Source: Halichoerus grypus
Lineage: Eukaryota; Chordata; Mammalia; Carnivora; Phocidae
Length of the DNA stretch: 64,000 nucleotides
Assembly (NCBI RefSeq): GCF_964656455.1
Contig: NC_135720.1
Coordinates: forward strand, 105,722,696-105,786,695
Reading direction: 5' to 3'
Shown: positions 23,001 through 31,240 of the stretch, piece after piece
Position numbering within the stretch: position 1 is the first letter of the stretch
Layout of the letters: each line of letters starts with the position of its first letter
Position numbers and translations under genes: made by a program
The notes under the pieces: model-generated
The model's database searches: none
What the model saw: the letters and a program-made list of their open reading frames with translations, nothing else
Told to the model about the DNA's origin: nothing

Positions 23001-25905
23001 GGATGGCAAGGCTGAGGCTGGGAAGGCAAAGCCCATCAAAATCAAGCTCTCTGGGAAAACGGTTGTTGCACATACTAGCCCGTGGATGCCTGTTGTGACA
23101 ACTTCAACCCAGACTAAGATCCGACCCAACCTGCCGATCCCATCCACAGTACTCCGCAAGTCAGGTTCAGCCACAGTGAGCAAGCCAGCTCCTCTTAACA
23201 CCTTTCTATCCATCAAGTCTTCTGGAACTACTGCTAAGCCTCTGCCAGTGGTTAAAGAGTCTTCAGCTGATCTCCTCTTGCCTCCTGACATCATCTCCAA
23301 AGCATTTGGAGGGGAAGAGGTGATTCTAAAAGGGTCTCCAGAGGAAAAAATGGTACTGGCTGAAAAGAATGAGCCATCCCATATACCTGAGCAAATGCTA
23401 CCACCTCCTCCACCACCCCCTCCACCACCACCTCCGCCGCCCCCAGTTATACCTCATCTAGCTTCCCCATCTCCTGCTCAAGCAAATGCTGTCTTGGCAC
23501 CGGTCAAATCAAACCCAGCTGTATCTCACACTCTCAGCCCTGGCTTCCTGGGTCCTAACATTTTGAATCCTGTGTTGCCAGTAGCCATCATGGCCTCAGC
23601 ACAGCCAGCTGCCATTCCTTCTGATGAGACGGCTCCTGGGGTGAGTGAGAGTGACAGGGACCAGACCCTTTTCTCTGTGTTAGTGCGTCCTCCACCTCCC
23701 CTCTCAAGTGTGTTCAGTGAACAAGCCAAAAAATTGGAAAAGCGAAATTCATGCTTAGCCACAGCCAATGCTAAGGACCTGTATGATATATTCTACAGTA
23801 GTGGTGGAAAGGGGGCCCCTGAGACTAAGCTGAGTGGTGGTCTATTGGCCAATGGGGAAAACAGCAATCTCTCTAGAGTCGAAAGTTCAGATACCCCTTC
23901 CACTTCTACTTTGAACAACAGTGCATCCCAAGAGGAGTTGCCTCCAGATAGAAGTTTGAACTCTGCTCCTTTAGTCAGCAACCCTGAAAAGCCCATTGCA
24001 AAAACTCTGGTGTCTCTAGGGAAATGGTCAGTTGTAGAATGCACAGACTCAAAGAGCAGAGGTGGTAGCTACGGCTTCCTACAGCCTCTGACAAGGTTGT
24101 GCCAAAGCAGGCCTTATGAAACTGTTACCCCAAAGACAGACACTTTGGCCATGTGGACTTGTAGCTCCTTCCAGAGTGATGCTAATAAGGATATATCTCC
24201 AGGTGGAAAAATTGAACTTGAGCTGGGAGAGCCAGGGCCACCAGGTGTAGAGCCAGGCCCTCAGCTGTCAGATATACACTGCCATATCATGGAATCTCAG
24301 AATTTGGTAGAAACTCACCTTACGGAATCTGGTAACCAGGAAGAGGAAAGCCAAGAGCTCCACAAATCTAAGGGTTGTGGGGAAAGTGAGGTAGAGGCAA
24401 ACGTTGAACTAAAAGAAAAGAGACCAAAGCTTTCTGAGGGGATGGTAGGAGAGGGAACAGGTATCCGTGTTGGGCCCAATAGCATAGAGGATTCTAATTT
24501 GAACCGTGGGAACAGATGTGCATGGGAGGGAGAAATAGAACAGCCCAAGTTACAAATGACTGACAAAAGGGCTGAACAGTCCAAGAAATTGATGACAGGA
24601 AGTGAAACTCAAAGTAAAATAGTGATTGACTTGAGTGCACAGGCTCTTTCTTCCACAAAAGCAAAAATAGACTCATTTCCGTCAGAAGCTAGGTCTTTAC
24701 TCCAGAACCCACAAGATGTACCTGTGAAAATTTCTGCCCCAGAATTGCTTCTGCAGTCCCCAGCCAGATCAGATATGTGTTTAACAGATAGTGCACGGGA
24801 GCAAGGAGTTTCAGCTGGTAGTGAAGAGTGGCTAGAAAATTCAGCTCCAGAATCAGCTTCCAGAACTAGTTACAGAAGCCTCAAACTCAAGAGAGAAAGA
24901 TCAAAAGACTTTCAAGGTAAAAGGATTTATGAGCTGGCTGTTTGGGATGAGAATAAGAAGTCAGAGACCTGGGAGAGCCCAGAGAAACCAGAAACAGAAG
25001 CCCTGGAGCTACAAGATGTCCATTCAGAATTAACTGTGACAATAGAAAGCAAGGCCTTAGAAGACTTTGAAGTTACAGACTTAAAAGTAGAAGAGCTTGC
25101 TGCCCTGGGGAGCCTGGGGGATATGGGTGTTGATTTCTGCAATACTCAGGTAGACCAAGCACATAGATCCCCAACTGCCCTGTCTCAGAAAGTACGTGAA
25201 GAAAATTCTATGTCACCTATAGGATGTAATCCCTCCACTCTCACTGACTTGGAACCAATCCCATCCTTTTCTGAGTTTCCATTAGATTCTCCCAAAACCC
25301 TGGTGCTTAACTTTGGAGCAGCGGGTGAACAAAACTCATCTAATCCCAGAAGTGGAAGGATCACTCCTAACATTTTAAAAACTGGACTTCCTATAGAAAA
25401 TGTTGACCTTGGCTTGGGGAGCCTAGAGGGAACACACCAAGCACTTGACCTATTAGCAGGAGGAATGATGCCTGAGGAAGTAGAAGAAACTTCTCAATTA
25501 GAGAAACAAGATTCACTCCGATTGGAATCGGAAACAATTAACCCTGCAGGCCTTGGGCCGTCTCCTTGCCTTCCAGACCTTGTTGAATTTGTTACACGGA
25601 CACCTGGAGTTCAAAAAGAGAAGTTATGTTCTCCTCTGTCTGAGCCAGGTGACCCTCCTGAGTGTAGTTCCCTGGAGATGGGCCCACTACAGCTAGAAAT
25701 ACCGAAAGTGTCCATAACACAGCTAGCAATTCCTCAAGTAGATGAGGACAGTGACCACCCTTTGAATTTGGTAAGATCTCTGGCTTCAGGGTCCCCTACA
25801 AGGGAGCAAGTAGTTGGAGGCAATATGGTCCCTCAGGAAATACCTGCACAAGAAGCTCCAGTTGCTGCCACCCAGGACCACACAGCATCCAGTGTTCATG
25901 ACTAA
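1943..25905 (+). CDS. ZNF318: ZNF318 coding region, exons 2-10 (gene-level entry; 5' incomplete)
   Basis: ZNF318 is a large nuclear zinc-finger protein. From the literature, the mouse form (TZF) modulates androgen receptor activity and Zfp318 is needed for IgD expression by alternative processing of long heavy-chain transcripts. Nine exons with GT-AG borders and matching phases join into 6,390 nt, giving 2,129 residues plus stop. Human protein is about 2,279 residues, so roughly 150 residues of exon 1 lie before the window. Order of parts: RS/RE-rich segment (exons 2-3), low-complexity Ser/His/Pro segment (exon 4), coiled coil (exons 5-6), C2H2 matrin-type finger 1 (exon 7), linker (exon 8), finger 2 (exon 9), and a Lys/Glu-rich then acidic tail with a 15-proline run (exon 10). 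No stop or frameshift interrupts the joined frame. Identification rests on near-continuous agreement with remembered human ZNF318. Confidence 0.97.
3380..3470 (+). mobile_element. old short Can-SINE relative
   Basis: tRNA-like body (ggtagagcatgcatctcttg ... gagccccatgttggatgtag) and short tail, the older class lacking the CT-rich region. Confidence 0.75.
3690..3816 (+). mobile_element. old short Can-SINE relative
   Basis: cacctggctggctcagtcag, a box-B-like gagccccatgttgggta, and tail taaaaataaaatcttt with repeated aaat. Confidence 0.85.
4262..4463 (-). mobile_element. Can-SINE in ZNF318 intron 2
   Basis: Full-length copy with exact target repeats tatcatatac at 4,252-4,261 and 4,464-4,473. 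Confidence 0.95.
4474..5155 (-). mobile_element. L1 3' end, old, reverse orientation
   Basis: Begins aacagctttattgagccata then ttcacataccataaaattca, the reverse of a mammalian L1M-type 3' UTR. Interrupted by a short polyadenylated insert at 4,997-5,076. Confidence 0.8.
4997..5076 (+). mobile_element. short retroposed RNA fragment with oligo-A
   Basis: About 65 nt ending gcttaataaagctaattaaatctt plus A10, flanked by agtacagagag at 4,986-4,996 and 5,086-5,096. It looks like an L1-driven copy of the 3' end of a polyadenylated RNA; I do not recognise the source. Confidence 0.5.
6716..6896 (-). mobile_element. Can-SINE in ZNF318 intron 2
   Basis: Reverse copy flanked by caggctctgctt at 6,704-6,715 and 6,897-6,908. 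Forms an inverted pair with the next SINE 79 nt away. Confidence 0.92.
6976..7183 (+). mobile_element. Can-SINE in ZNF318 intron 2
   Basis: Full copy with two successive A-rich tails (aaatcttaaaaaaa then ggtttaaaaaaa), flanked by agaacatagcttga at 6,962-6,975 and 7,184-7,197. Confidence 0.95.
7739..8378 (+). CDS. ZNF318: ZNF318 exon 3
   Basis: Acceptor ctctttcctcag, donor cag|gtctct (phase 0). The exon has 640 nt and 213 full codons. It is rich in Arg, Glu and Ser, with an RRRSPSPR motif, a run of acidic residues and ERSRS, which looks like a splicing-factor-type RS/RE region, and ends near PKKSILKKRIEVDMEPSIQ. The reading frame stays open about 80 nt into intron 3, so an ORF caller will overrun the true exon end. 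The donor +3 base is C (gtctct), weaker than the other donors of this gene. Confidence 0.96.
9400..10842 (+). CDS. ZNF318: ZNF318 exon 4
   Basis: Acceptor cttgtctttgcag, donor aag|gtaaac, 1,443 nt, both ends phase 0, 481 residues. It starts LDSFSSSTSSSQDHP and ends SDEKNRASQKQK. Contents: a Ser-rich start, an acidic patch (DIEDEEKFLYGDEEEDLKAE), a leucine-bearing segment (KIHDLLKTIGLDIGVAEI) likely to be helical, a tandem repeat built on HFSADR.SSVD (10,091-10,190), and a His/Pro/Ser-rich stretch. The function of these low-complexity parts is not known to me. The open frame continues past the donor, but the match to ZNF318 stops at KQK. Confidence 0.96.
11089..11286 (+). mobile_element. Can-SINE in ZNF318 intron 4
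   Basis: Full copy with 16-nt target repeats aaagtgtctctatcag at 11,073-11,088 and 11,287-11,302. Confidence 0.95.
12244..12431 (-). mobile_element. Can-SINE in ZNF318 intron 4
   Basis: Reverse copy flanked by ctggattttaaattt at 12,229-12,243 and 12,432-12,446. Confidence 0.95.
12684..12858 (+). mobile_element. older Can-SINE in ZNF318 intron 4
   Basis: cggctgggtggctcagccgg head and ctccctctccatctgcccct tail. Imperfect flanking repeats atagcatagtgcttcctg and atagtatagtgctttctg. Confidence 0.85.
13040..13441 (+). mobile_element. carnivore L1 3' UTR fragment in ZNF318 intron 4
   Basis: Contains ccatggactctgagaaacaa, ggagcactgggtgttataca and ggtgattaacataataaaat plus oligo-A, the 3' end I associate with carnivore-specific L1. 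A block (tttgttatatatca.aaacta atgatgtaatgtat) is duplicated. It ends 92 nt before exon 5. Confidence 0.85.
13534..13633 (+). CDS. ZNF318: ZNF318 exon 5
   Basis: 100 nt, from GTT (phase 0) to a single leftover G before gtatca. It encodes VIEEREKLKSDREARQKK followed by MYYLRTELERLHKQQ, a highly charged helix that begins the coiled coil continued in exon 6. The acceptor is unusual: the 60 bases before it are purine-rich (an A run, then gaggatgttggagg), with only a short pyrimidine stretch (tgtactttgcag). A carnivore L1 3' end stops about 92 nt upstream. Confidence 0.93.
13745..14960 (-). mobile_element. old L1 3' region, reverse orientation, ZNF318 intron 5
   Basis: Phrases such as aatgtcctttaattttggtt, ggttatgcatttttgacagg and cattactggtgatgtcaact are the reverse of L1M-type 3' UTR sequence. 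Boundaries are approximate. Confidence 0.65.
13895..13925. repeat. GT/poly-G simple repeat
   Basis: gtgtgtg, a G run of about 13, then gtgtgtatgtgtgtg in ZNF318 intron 5. Confidence 0.9.
15306..15508 (-). mobile_element. Can-SINE in ZNF318 intron 5
   Basis: Reverse copy flanked by ctggattcatagtt at 15,292-15,305 and 15,509-15,522. Contains an extra aaccaaaaccaagag stretch in the head region, typical of an older subfamily. Confidence 0.92.
15673..15867 (+). mobile_element. Can-SINE in ZNF318 intron 5
   Basis: Plus copy flanked by gaaacttcaccta at 15,660-15,672 and 15,868-15,880. Confidence 0.93.
15928..16134 (-). mobile_element. Can-SINE just before ZNF318 exon 6
   Basis: Reverse copy flanked by aggaaggaatgttt at 15,914-15,927 and 16,135-16,148. 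It ends 130 nt before the exon 6 acceptor and faces the plus copy 60 nt upstream. Confidence 0.95.
16265..16569 (+). CDS. ZNF318: ZNF318 exon 6
   Basis: Acceptor ttaactactcag, donor aag|gtaaca, 305 nt. The first two bases complete Gly with exon 5, giving KQQG then EMLRKKRREKDGHKDPLL. The following heptad-like pattern (VSRLQDNIMKDIAELRQEAE..., KKQSELDKVAQILGI) supports a coiled coil. The end of the exon is Lys/Ser-rich (KSGKAEKSKSPEKVSSSSNS). An antisense SINE ends only about 130 nt before this exon. Confidence 0.95.
16690..17160. repeat. L2-like ancient repeat in ZNF318 intron 6
   Basis: Diverged sequence with phrases like gcacagatcagatcatggga and cagggctttctatgttcttg, which resemble LINE-2. 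Low certainty. Confidence 0.4.
17303..17505 (+). mobile_element. Can-SINE in ZNF318 intron 6
   Basis: Full copy; imperfect flanks catcaacatatcct and gtcaacacatccta. Confidence 0.93.
18017..18212 (+). mobile_element. Can-SINE in ZNF318 intron 6
   Basis: Full copy from ggggcccctgggtggctcag to aaataaataaaatcttaaaa. Confidence 0.93.
18850..19400. repeat. ancient L2-like and L1M-like relics in ZNF318 intron 6
   Basis: 18,850-19,090 resembles L2 (aaatatttattgatctcc ... gacaggcactattttag). 19,090-19,400 carries ggagtggaattgctaggtca, seen in reverse L1M 3' UTRs. Remaining intron sequence up to exon 7 shows nothing I can name. Confidence 0.4.
20432..20635 (+). CDS. ZNF318: ZNF318 exon 7, first matrin-type zinc finger
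   Basis: Acceptor tttccctctag, donor cag|gtaggt, 204 nt, phase 0 at both ends. After a Pro/Lys-rich lead (SPKPAESPQPAAKQ) comes AYEYYDAGNHWCKDCNTICG and a finger with spacing C-x2-C-x12-H-x5-H, ending HMHNKKHTQ. This spacing is that of U1-C/matrin-type C2H2 fingers, which bind RNA or double-stranded nucleic acid in other families. All four metal ligands are present. Confidence 0.96.
21093..21192 (+). CDS. ZNF318: ZNF318 exon 8, linker between the fingers
   Basis: Acceptor tcttgcaaatag, donor aaaag|gtatga, 100 nt ending one base into a codon. It encodes TLDPYNRPWASKTQSEAKQD followed by a Lys/Thr-rich segment to VPAK. The DPYNRPWAS motif directly after a matrin finger is a feature I recognise from ZNF318. 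Confidence 0.95.
21445..21555 (+). mobile_element. old short Can-SINE relative in ZNF318 intron 8
   Basis: tRNA-like body (ggcagagcatgcagctcttg, gagttcaagccccatact) and A/T tail; lacks the CT-rich region. Confidence 0.82.
22165..22283 (+). CDS. ZNF318: ZNF318 exon 9, second matrin-type zinc finger
   Basis: Acceptor cttctttcag, donor aag|gttggt, 119 nt. It encodes SEFLIPITGYYCQLCEEFLG and continues to HVKGHQHNEKYK. Ligand spacing is C-x2-C-x12-H-x5-H, the same as finger 1, with all four ligands intact. The exon ends on a codon boundary (K|K), which makes it compatible with any phase-0 exon downstream. Confidence 0.96.
22579..25905 (+). CDS. ZNF318: ZNF318 exon 10, terminal coding exon
   Basis: Acceptor tatcttttctcttcccag. 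The exon carries 3,327 coding nt (1,108 residues) to TAA at 25,903. It starts KYVVENPLYEERRNLDRQAG, then a Lys/Glu-rich nuclear-localisation-like stretch (PKEEKKEKKAK), a conserved basic segment (KPIKIKLSGKTVVAHTSPWM), fifteen consecutive prolines at 23,401-23,445, a region ending FSVLVRPPPPLSSVF, and a long acidic Ser/Glu/Pro-rich tail that diverges most from human. The final residues are SSVHD. A consensus-like internal donor, ttg|gtaaga, sits at 25,770/25,771 on a codon boundary. Confidence 0.97.
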   Translation, partial: KYVVENPLYEERRNLDRQAGLAVVLETERRRQSELKRKLSEKPKEEKKEKKAKVMKEVKEDDKVSEELEDQLSEGGNSPEKAESKRKGNIKLQLKEEVKKESPSSSFGKFSWKKPEKEEEKSSMATSIPKEEVVENSKDKEDGKAEAGKAKPIKIKLSGKTVVAHTSPWMPVVTTSTQTKIRPNLPIPSTVLRKSGSATVSKPAPLNTFLSIKSSGTTAKPLPVVKESSADLLLPPDIISKAFGGEEVILKGSPEEKMVLAEKNEPSHIPEQMLPPPPPPPPPPPPPPPVIPHLASPSPAQANAVLAPVKSNPAVSHTLSPGFLGPNILNPVLPVAIMASAQPAAIPSDETAPGVSESDRDQTLFSVLVRPPPPLSSVFSEQAKKLEKRNSCLATANAKDLYDIFYSSGGKGAPETKLSGGLLANGENSNLSRVESSDTPSTSTLNNSASQEELPPDRSLNSAPLVSNPEKPIAKTLVSLGKWSVVECTDSKSRGGSYGFLQPLTRLCQSRPYETVTPKTDTLAMWTCSSFQSDANKDISPGGKIELELGEPGPPGVEPGPQLSDIHCHIMESQNLVETHLTESGNQEEESQELHKSKGCGESEVEANVELKEKRPKLSEGMVGEGTGIRVGPNSIEDSNLNRGNRCAWEGEIEQPKLQMTDKRAEQSKKLMTGSETQSKIVIDLSAQALSSTKAKIDSFPSEARSLLQNPQDVPVKISAPELLLQSPARSDMCLTDSAREQGVSAGSEEWLENSAPESASRTSYRSLKLKRERSKDFQGKRIYELAVWDENKKSETWESPEKPETEALELQDVHSELTVTIESKALEDFEVTDLKVEELAALGSLGDMGVDFCNTQVDQAHRSPTALSQKVREENSMSPIGCNPSTLTDLEPIPSFSEFPLDSPKTLVLNFGAAGEQNSSNPRSGRITPNILKTGLPIENVDLGLGSLEGTHQALDLLAGGMMPEEVEETSQLEKQDSLRLESETINPAGLGPSPCLPDLVEFVTRTPGVQKEKLCSPLSEPGDPPECSSLEMGPLQLEIPKVSITQLAIPQVDEDSDHPLNLVRSLASGSPTREQVVGGNMVPQEIPAQEAPVAATQDHTASSVHD
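23401..23445 (+). repeat. ZNF318: 15-proline codon run inside ZNF318 exon 10
   Basis: Fifteen consecutive proline codons using all four synonyms (CCA, CCT, CCC, CCG). The mixed codons suggest an old, fairly stable tract rather than a recent expansion. Confidence 0.95.
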
Positions 25906-26605
25906 GAATACACATCCAGAGCTACTTGTGGATGAATCAAATTGGCTTCTAGAAATCAGGTGCCCAGGTGATCCAGGACTAGTTGGCTATCTCATCTGGA
26001 ACCTACACCAAGAAATGCAGTCAACATCTTACAGTAAATGTTCATGGAAGCCAAAAAGTTTACCTCTTTTCCGTTTTTTTTTTCTTAAGATACCAGACAA
26101 ATCAATCATAACTTCTATACATATCTGTACAAAAGTATTTTCTGTTATTATTATTTTTTTTTCCAATTTACTTTCTCCTACATTGTCATTAAAATCAAAT
26201 GTCTGTCTGGCTCACCACATAGTGTGCTTTGATTGTATTTTGGCTTTGACTCTACCATTTCTGGAATATGGGGGAGGAGGGAGACAGAGCTGACTTCTCC
26301 AATTGCTATGTTGTATTCCTACCCAATTTCCTGGGCAGCTGATGGATCTCTGGGAGAAACACCAGAAAGCCTGCTGAAATGGAAAACTACTAATGAAGGA
26401 AGGATTGTTCATCTCTTAGGCTTCCATTTGGATGGGCCTGCCTTAACATTGTTTGAAATGCAGCGTGAGTAGCTCTTTTGTTTACTGTTTACTTCCTTGT
26501 GCCATGTCAACCCCGTACTTCTTTATTCTGTTGCCTTTGCTTGGGATGGTCCTGCTAACCCACAAACCTGTTTGGAAATGGCCTCAATAAACATGGAAGA
26601 AAATC
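25906..26605 (+). other. ZNF318: ZNF318 3' untranslated region
   Basis: AT-rich non-coding sequence from the stop codon to just past the first good polyA signal. The length (about 700 nt) agrees with the short UTR expected from the known human mRNA size. The cleavage site is inferred to be 10-25 nt after the AATAAA. The short open frames inside it have no recognisable product. Confidence 0.7.
26586..26591 (+). terminator. ZNF318: polyA signal of ZNF318
   Basis: AATAAA in the context cctcaataaacatgg, about 680 nt after the stop codon, followed by a T/G-containing stretch. A second AATAAA at 26,985-26,990 could serve a longer form. Confidence 0.65.
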
Positions 26606-29103
26606 TAGCAGGTTCACTTTTGGAAGACGACAAATCGGTAAGGCTGATTCATGGCTGAATGCCAGGTGCAGATACGCTTTTTGGGTCACTTTTATTTTTG
26701 AAATGGCCTTTTGTTCATTGTATTGTGATCCAGTAACACTTTGTGTTAAATTGTTTAGCAGCCATTTCTGTTCTGAAGAGGTAGAAGAGCTGAAACTTGT
26801 TTTGGGATTGGACTCATTCTCTGTTCCACAATCCATATGTATTCCCTTCCTCTACCTCTCCCTTTCCCAAATTATTTCCACCATAGTGTGATGTTTTGGG
26901 TTGTACATTTTGTTCAAAAGATTAAAGAATTTATGAGTTGGCTTGGACAAGTTTAATTTTATTTTTAACGTGTTAATTCCTTGGAATAAATGCATTAACC
27001 TCATGTTTCTTTCTGGATTTTTGTTTTGAAACCACACACATTTGAACTCCACAGGAAAACTAGAAAAATGAACTCCTGCTGTCCTGTTGTCTATCTCCTC
27101 CCTCCCAGTTTCTTTTTCCCCACTTGTTGGGGCTACTTTCTTCATGTCAGATTGTGAAGTTATGTTATCTATGCCCCAGTGCTGCCCAGATGGGTAGTGA
27201 GTAGGCGACAGTGGTCTGGTTTTGGCATCTTCTTATTGTGAAGCTTTTCATACACCCTTATGTCGGCTCTCCCTATGCTACTCTGGAAGCTGAACTCCCC
27301 CAAGAATATTCATGTTCTTGCTGAGGGCGTCCTTAGGGATCAGAGAGCTTAGTCCTCAGATTTCCTAATCTCTGTCCCGGTTTCCTTTGTTGGCAGAAAT
27401 TTATAACCTGGCTCAACAGAGGCTTCAGAGTCTTGTCTTCTCCCCACTCAAAAATAATGCAAAGTTGGTCTTTTTCCCTAAGAATTCTTTTTTCCCTGTT
27501 AATTTGGGTGCAGAGCTGCAGAATCCTATGTTGACTTTGGGGAGGCCATTTAGTTTTTCTAGAGCCTTGACTAATGTCTATTTAGAACATGTCCTGGCCT
27601 CTGTTGCTCATCATGTTGTGGAAAGAGACATACTTGGGAGAGTTCAGTCCGTGAATGTTCCTCAGCCATTTGCCTTGCTGTGATTTTGGACAAGTTACTT
27701 CACCTCACTGTGCCACAGGGATTTTTTTTTCCTTCTTTAAAATGAGGATCATTGTCTCCATCTCAGCCCCAAATATGTCCAGGATCATACCATCCTGAGT
27801 AGTCCTCCTAGGCCTGCTTTTTAGGCAGTTTTCTGGCCCGGAAACCATAGAGTGACTTAGAAGCTGCCCTTTAGACAAACGTAAACCCAGATGAGCTTCA
27901 GAAATATATTTGTTTTTCTGGAGAGCTACTCCCTCCCTATTTTAGCAGCCTATCTACAGGAATTCAGAGAACCTACAAGTTTAAAATGCCAGTTGTTACT
28001 GATAGTTCACCTCCCTTTGGGGAGAGATGGGTGGGTTTAGAGTGGGGAGGGGTTAGTCTTCTTCAGATCTCACTTGTACCCTTATTCCTTCTCTGAGGGA
28101 GTCAGAATCTTACTCTTTAGGTTAAGCGGGGGACTCTTGGGAAGGGTAGGGTAGGGAAGGGAAGAGAGGCAAAATCTAGGAAGTACAGAACTAATTTAAG
28201 TAGCTGGGGCTGGAGTACTTTGATCTATTACTCTTGTATTCTCTTGATAACTTCAGGCTTTTTCTAGAATAATGAATGCTTACTTGTAAGAAGCAATGGC
28301 ATTCTGTATATCTGCCTTGAAATAGTAGAGGGAGAGCGTTTAGTCTGGGCTGAAAGTGTGATCCCTCTTTGATCAGTGGGATCTAGCTTTCCAGAGAAGC
28401 CCTGTGAAAGGAAAGGCAGAACTGTAACCCAGTTGCCAGCACCTAAAGGTAGGACCTGTTTCTTTTTATTCAGTACTATCACAGCACTGAATAAATGTTC
28501 ACCTTTGGAGATAAAGGCAAGGAGGGGGCCCTAATCTTTACATGTAGCTTACGGTATCATCTATAACTACTTTAAAATTCTGCAAACATCAGAAAGTTTT
28601 TATTAGACTCCCTCAACTGTGAGAATACATCATCAGCAGTTAGGTTTAAATTTGGGCAAACACCTAATTTTGCCTAAGTTGTGTAAATAACCCCCCCCCC
28701 CCAGAAATCCCTTTGGCTTTGTGAATGGAGACCTCTTGCTTCATAAACCATCTATCTCCTATTCACAGCTAGCTTCAGGGCATATAAGACTCTTAACCTT
28801 TCTGGTAAGTATTCCCATTGTACCTAATACAGCTCCATCTCTCTAAAAAAAAATGTAAAAGTCAAAAGGTTATCTAATGGTTTGGTATCAAAGCATGCCA
28901 GGACATATGTTCATTTATCAGGCTGCCAGGTTCAAGGACTGAAGAAGAATGGTAAGGTGTTGAGGGGCGGGGAGGGTTGGACATATAGATACAGGCATCC
29001 AACAGGGACATTAAGTGTATTTGTTAAAAAGAAAAAGGTGGAGGCAGGTTTAGAGGAGACAGCCTACAAAGAAAGTGAGATGGGTTTTTAAAAATATATT
29101 CCT
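26606..29103. other. intergenic, mostly unique sequence
   Basis: No gene seen. Contains a C12 run at 28,691-28,702 and further AATAAA at 28,490. Could hold longer ZNF318 3' forms. Confidence 0.5.
26985..26990 (+). terminator. ZNF318: possible second ZNF318 polyA signal
   Basis: AATAAA in ccttggaataaatgc, followed by T-rich sequence (cctcatgtttctttctgg). It would extend the 3' UTR by 400 nt. Use cannot be judged from sequence. Confidence 0.35.
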
Positions 29104-29206
29104 AGGGTGCCTGGCTGGCTCAGTTGGTAGAGCATGGGACTCTCGATACCGGGGTCATGAGTTCAAGCCCCACATTGGGCCTAGAGCTTACTTAAAAATA
29201 TATATT
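29104..29206 (+). mobile_element. old short Can-SINE relative
   Basis: gcctggctggctcagttggtagagcat-type body with tail acttaaaaatatat. Confidence 0.82.
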
Positions 29207-30322
29207 CATAAACCTTGGTTCTCACATTAACAAAACATACCTACCAAGCCTGGGGCAAGAAAGAACCTAAGCAAGGTCATTTATTAACAATTTTGTGAGA
29301 ACATGGACAGATGAAAAGAGTTTGTGATTGTGAACACATTTCTTTATATAGAGTTGAATTTTATTATAATGTTTGTGTAATTTTTAACCAAAAAAATTAT
29401 GTATACACTCGCAGTATTCATTGATAAGCCAAGCAGTTGAACTGATAATGAAAATCTATCATTAAAAAAAAAACACTGCCATGCTGATTTGCCCATAACC
29501 CTTATACACTTTGAAAGGACCATGTATGTTTTCACTGTAACAATGTGGTTTTAATTTTACATTTATGTGTTTATTTGATCAATATATCCCTCTCCCCACA
29601 ACTAGATTATAAACTCTCGAGAGCAGGAAGTCTCTTTGCTTACTGTTTTTTCATTGTATTCCCAGTGCACAGTTGCCTGACACACAGAGTGCTCAATAAA
29701 AATTTGTTAAAAGAATCAATGTGGTAATAGTAGCTATTTTTTATTGACTGTGAATACTCAGCAATTTAGTGGGTAAAAGCTGCAAGTTGCTGATTGTATT
29801 TGTTGGATACTTAGCACTCCAGAAGCCAACTATCCTGCTTCTGTCCTGGATCTTTGTATACAAAGCACTGTCTATGGCAGGGAGTGCATATCAAGGCTGT
29901 CATTGGCCTCCATTTCAGCAGCAGTCTGAAATAGTGGTGTCAGGCCAGGAGGGGGACACATTGCCCCTGAAGCTCCTGGAAGAAAAACTGAGGTTGGGAA
30001 TGGGGGTAAACTGACCTTAGAGTTAGCAATCAAAGGCTTTGGGAACTTTGATATTTAGATGGCTACCTTTCTCCTTCCAGCCAGATTTTGTAGGCATGTT
30101 GAAATCAGTCAGTCAAACCCCAGACCTCTGATTTGGCCCAACATCCTCTTGTCACCTCATCAGAACCCTAAATCAAGCTGCCAGTTTGATTTCCGGAAGG
30201 AAACAAAAAAAAAAGCAAAAACAGTTGCTGTTGGTAGGAGGAGGAGAAATGCTTTCATTTTTTATTTTGTATTTTTTGTTTCAACATCCTGACCATAAAA
30301 TGCATTTAAAATTAAATATTTC

Positions 30323-30365
30323 AAAAAAAAAAAAAAAAAGGGATGCCTGGGTGGCTCAGTTGGTT
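30323..30365 (+). mobile_element. aberrant SINE head preceded by oligo-A between direct repeats
   Basis: A17 then gggatgcctgggtggctcag and ttggtt, between copies of aaaattaaatatttc (30,308-30,322 and 30,366-30,380). The A run is on the wrong side of the head for a normal SINE insertion. Confidence 0.8.
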
Positions 30366-31240
30366 AAAATTAAATATTTCATGCACATATAAAATATGTA
30401 CACACATGTAAAATATGTAATTTTATGTCAGTAAGGGTTATCTGGTGCTGTGGAATTATAGACCAGGGTTTATTTTTTTCCTTTTGTGTACTTTTGTATA
30501 TTAAAAAATAGTGTGGGTTTTTTTTTTTTTAAGTGTGTGTCTCCTACTCAACGCATCTCTTGTCACTCTGCTCATCAGTTTTCTACCATTGCAAATAGGT
30601 CCTGCTGCTTTTCCCGCAAGACTCCCTAAATTCCTCTATTCCCATCAAGGCTGGGCAACATTCATTCAATCTCCATTCTTGAAGAATATTATTATTTTCT
30701 TTTTTTCTCTCTTCCTCTTCCCTATCTCTTGCCCCTACTTCTGTTCAGCTGGTTATACATTTCCAAGTGTACAAGCATTTGGACGTGAAATTCTATAAAT
30801 CAAACTGCCTGTCTTCACAGAGCTTTACCTTTAATGCAGGTACACAAAAAGATATCACAAAGTCTTTGTTGCATGCAAGAGAGTAGAAGATTATTTGTTT
30901 CTAGATGTATAGATTAAAAACTTTACAGGCTTTTGTTCATTCCACTTGTGGAGGATCAGGAGAGAAAATATTTTGTAGAAAGCAATGGAAATGCATTTCC
31001 AAATGTTTAAGGGAAGTGAGTAAGCAGGGTGAAAGGAGAGGCAGAGTTACATGATAGAGGGTATAGAGAAGGATTGCAAAGAGGCAAAATCAACCATATT
31101 GAGGTATTATTTTTTTTCATCTTCTCTCTGATGCTCTGTCCCTGCTAAACTGCTATTCAGCTCTCCTATAGCCTACCTATACAACGATGACTATGAAGAC
31201 ATTTACTGACTCTTGCCTACCTCTCTCCCTTTCTTTTCAG

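Noticed and set aside
22560..23300. 246-codon minus-strand ORF opposite ZNF318 exon 10
   Set aside because: Ser/Phe-rich shadow created by the Lys/Glu-rich coding strand; no start context, splice signals or recognisable domain.
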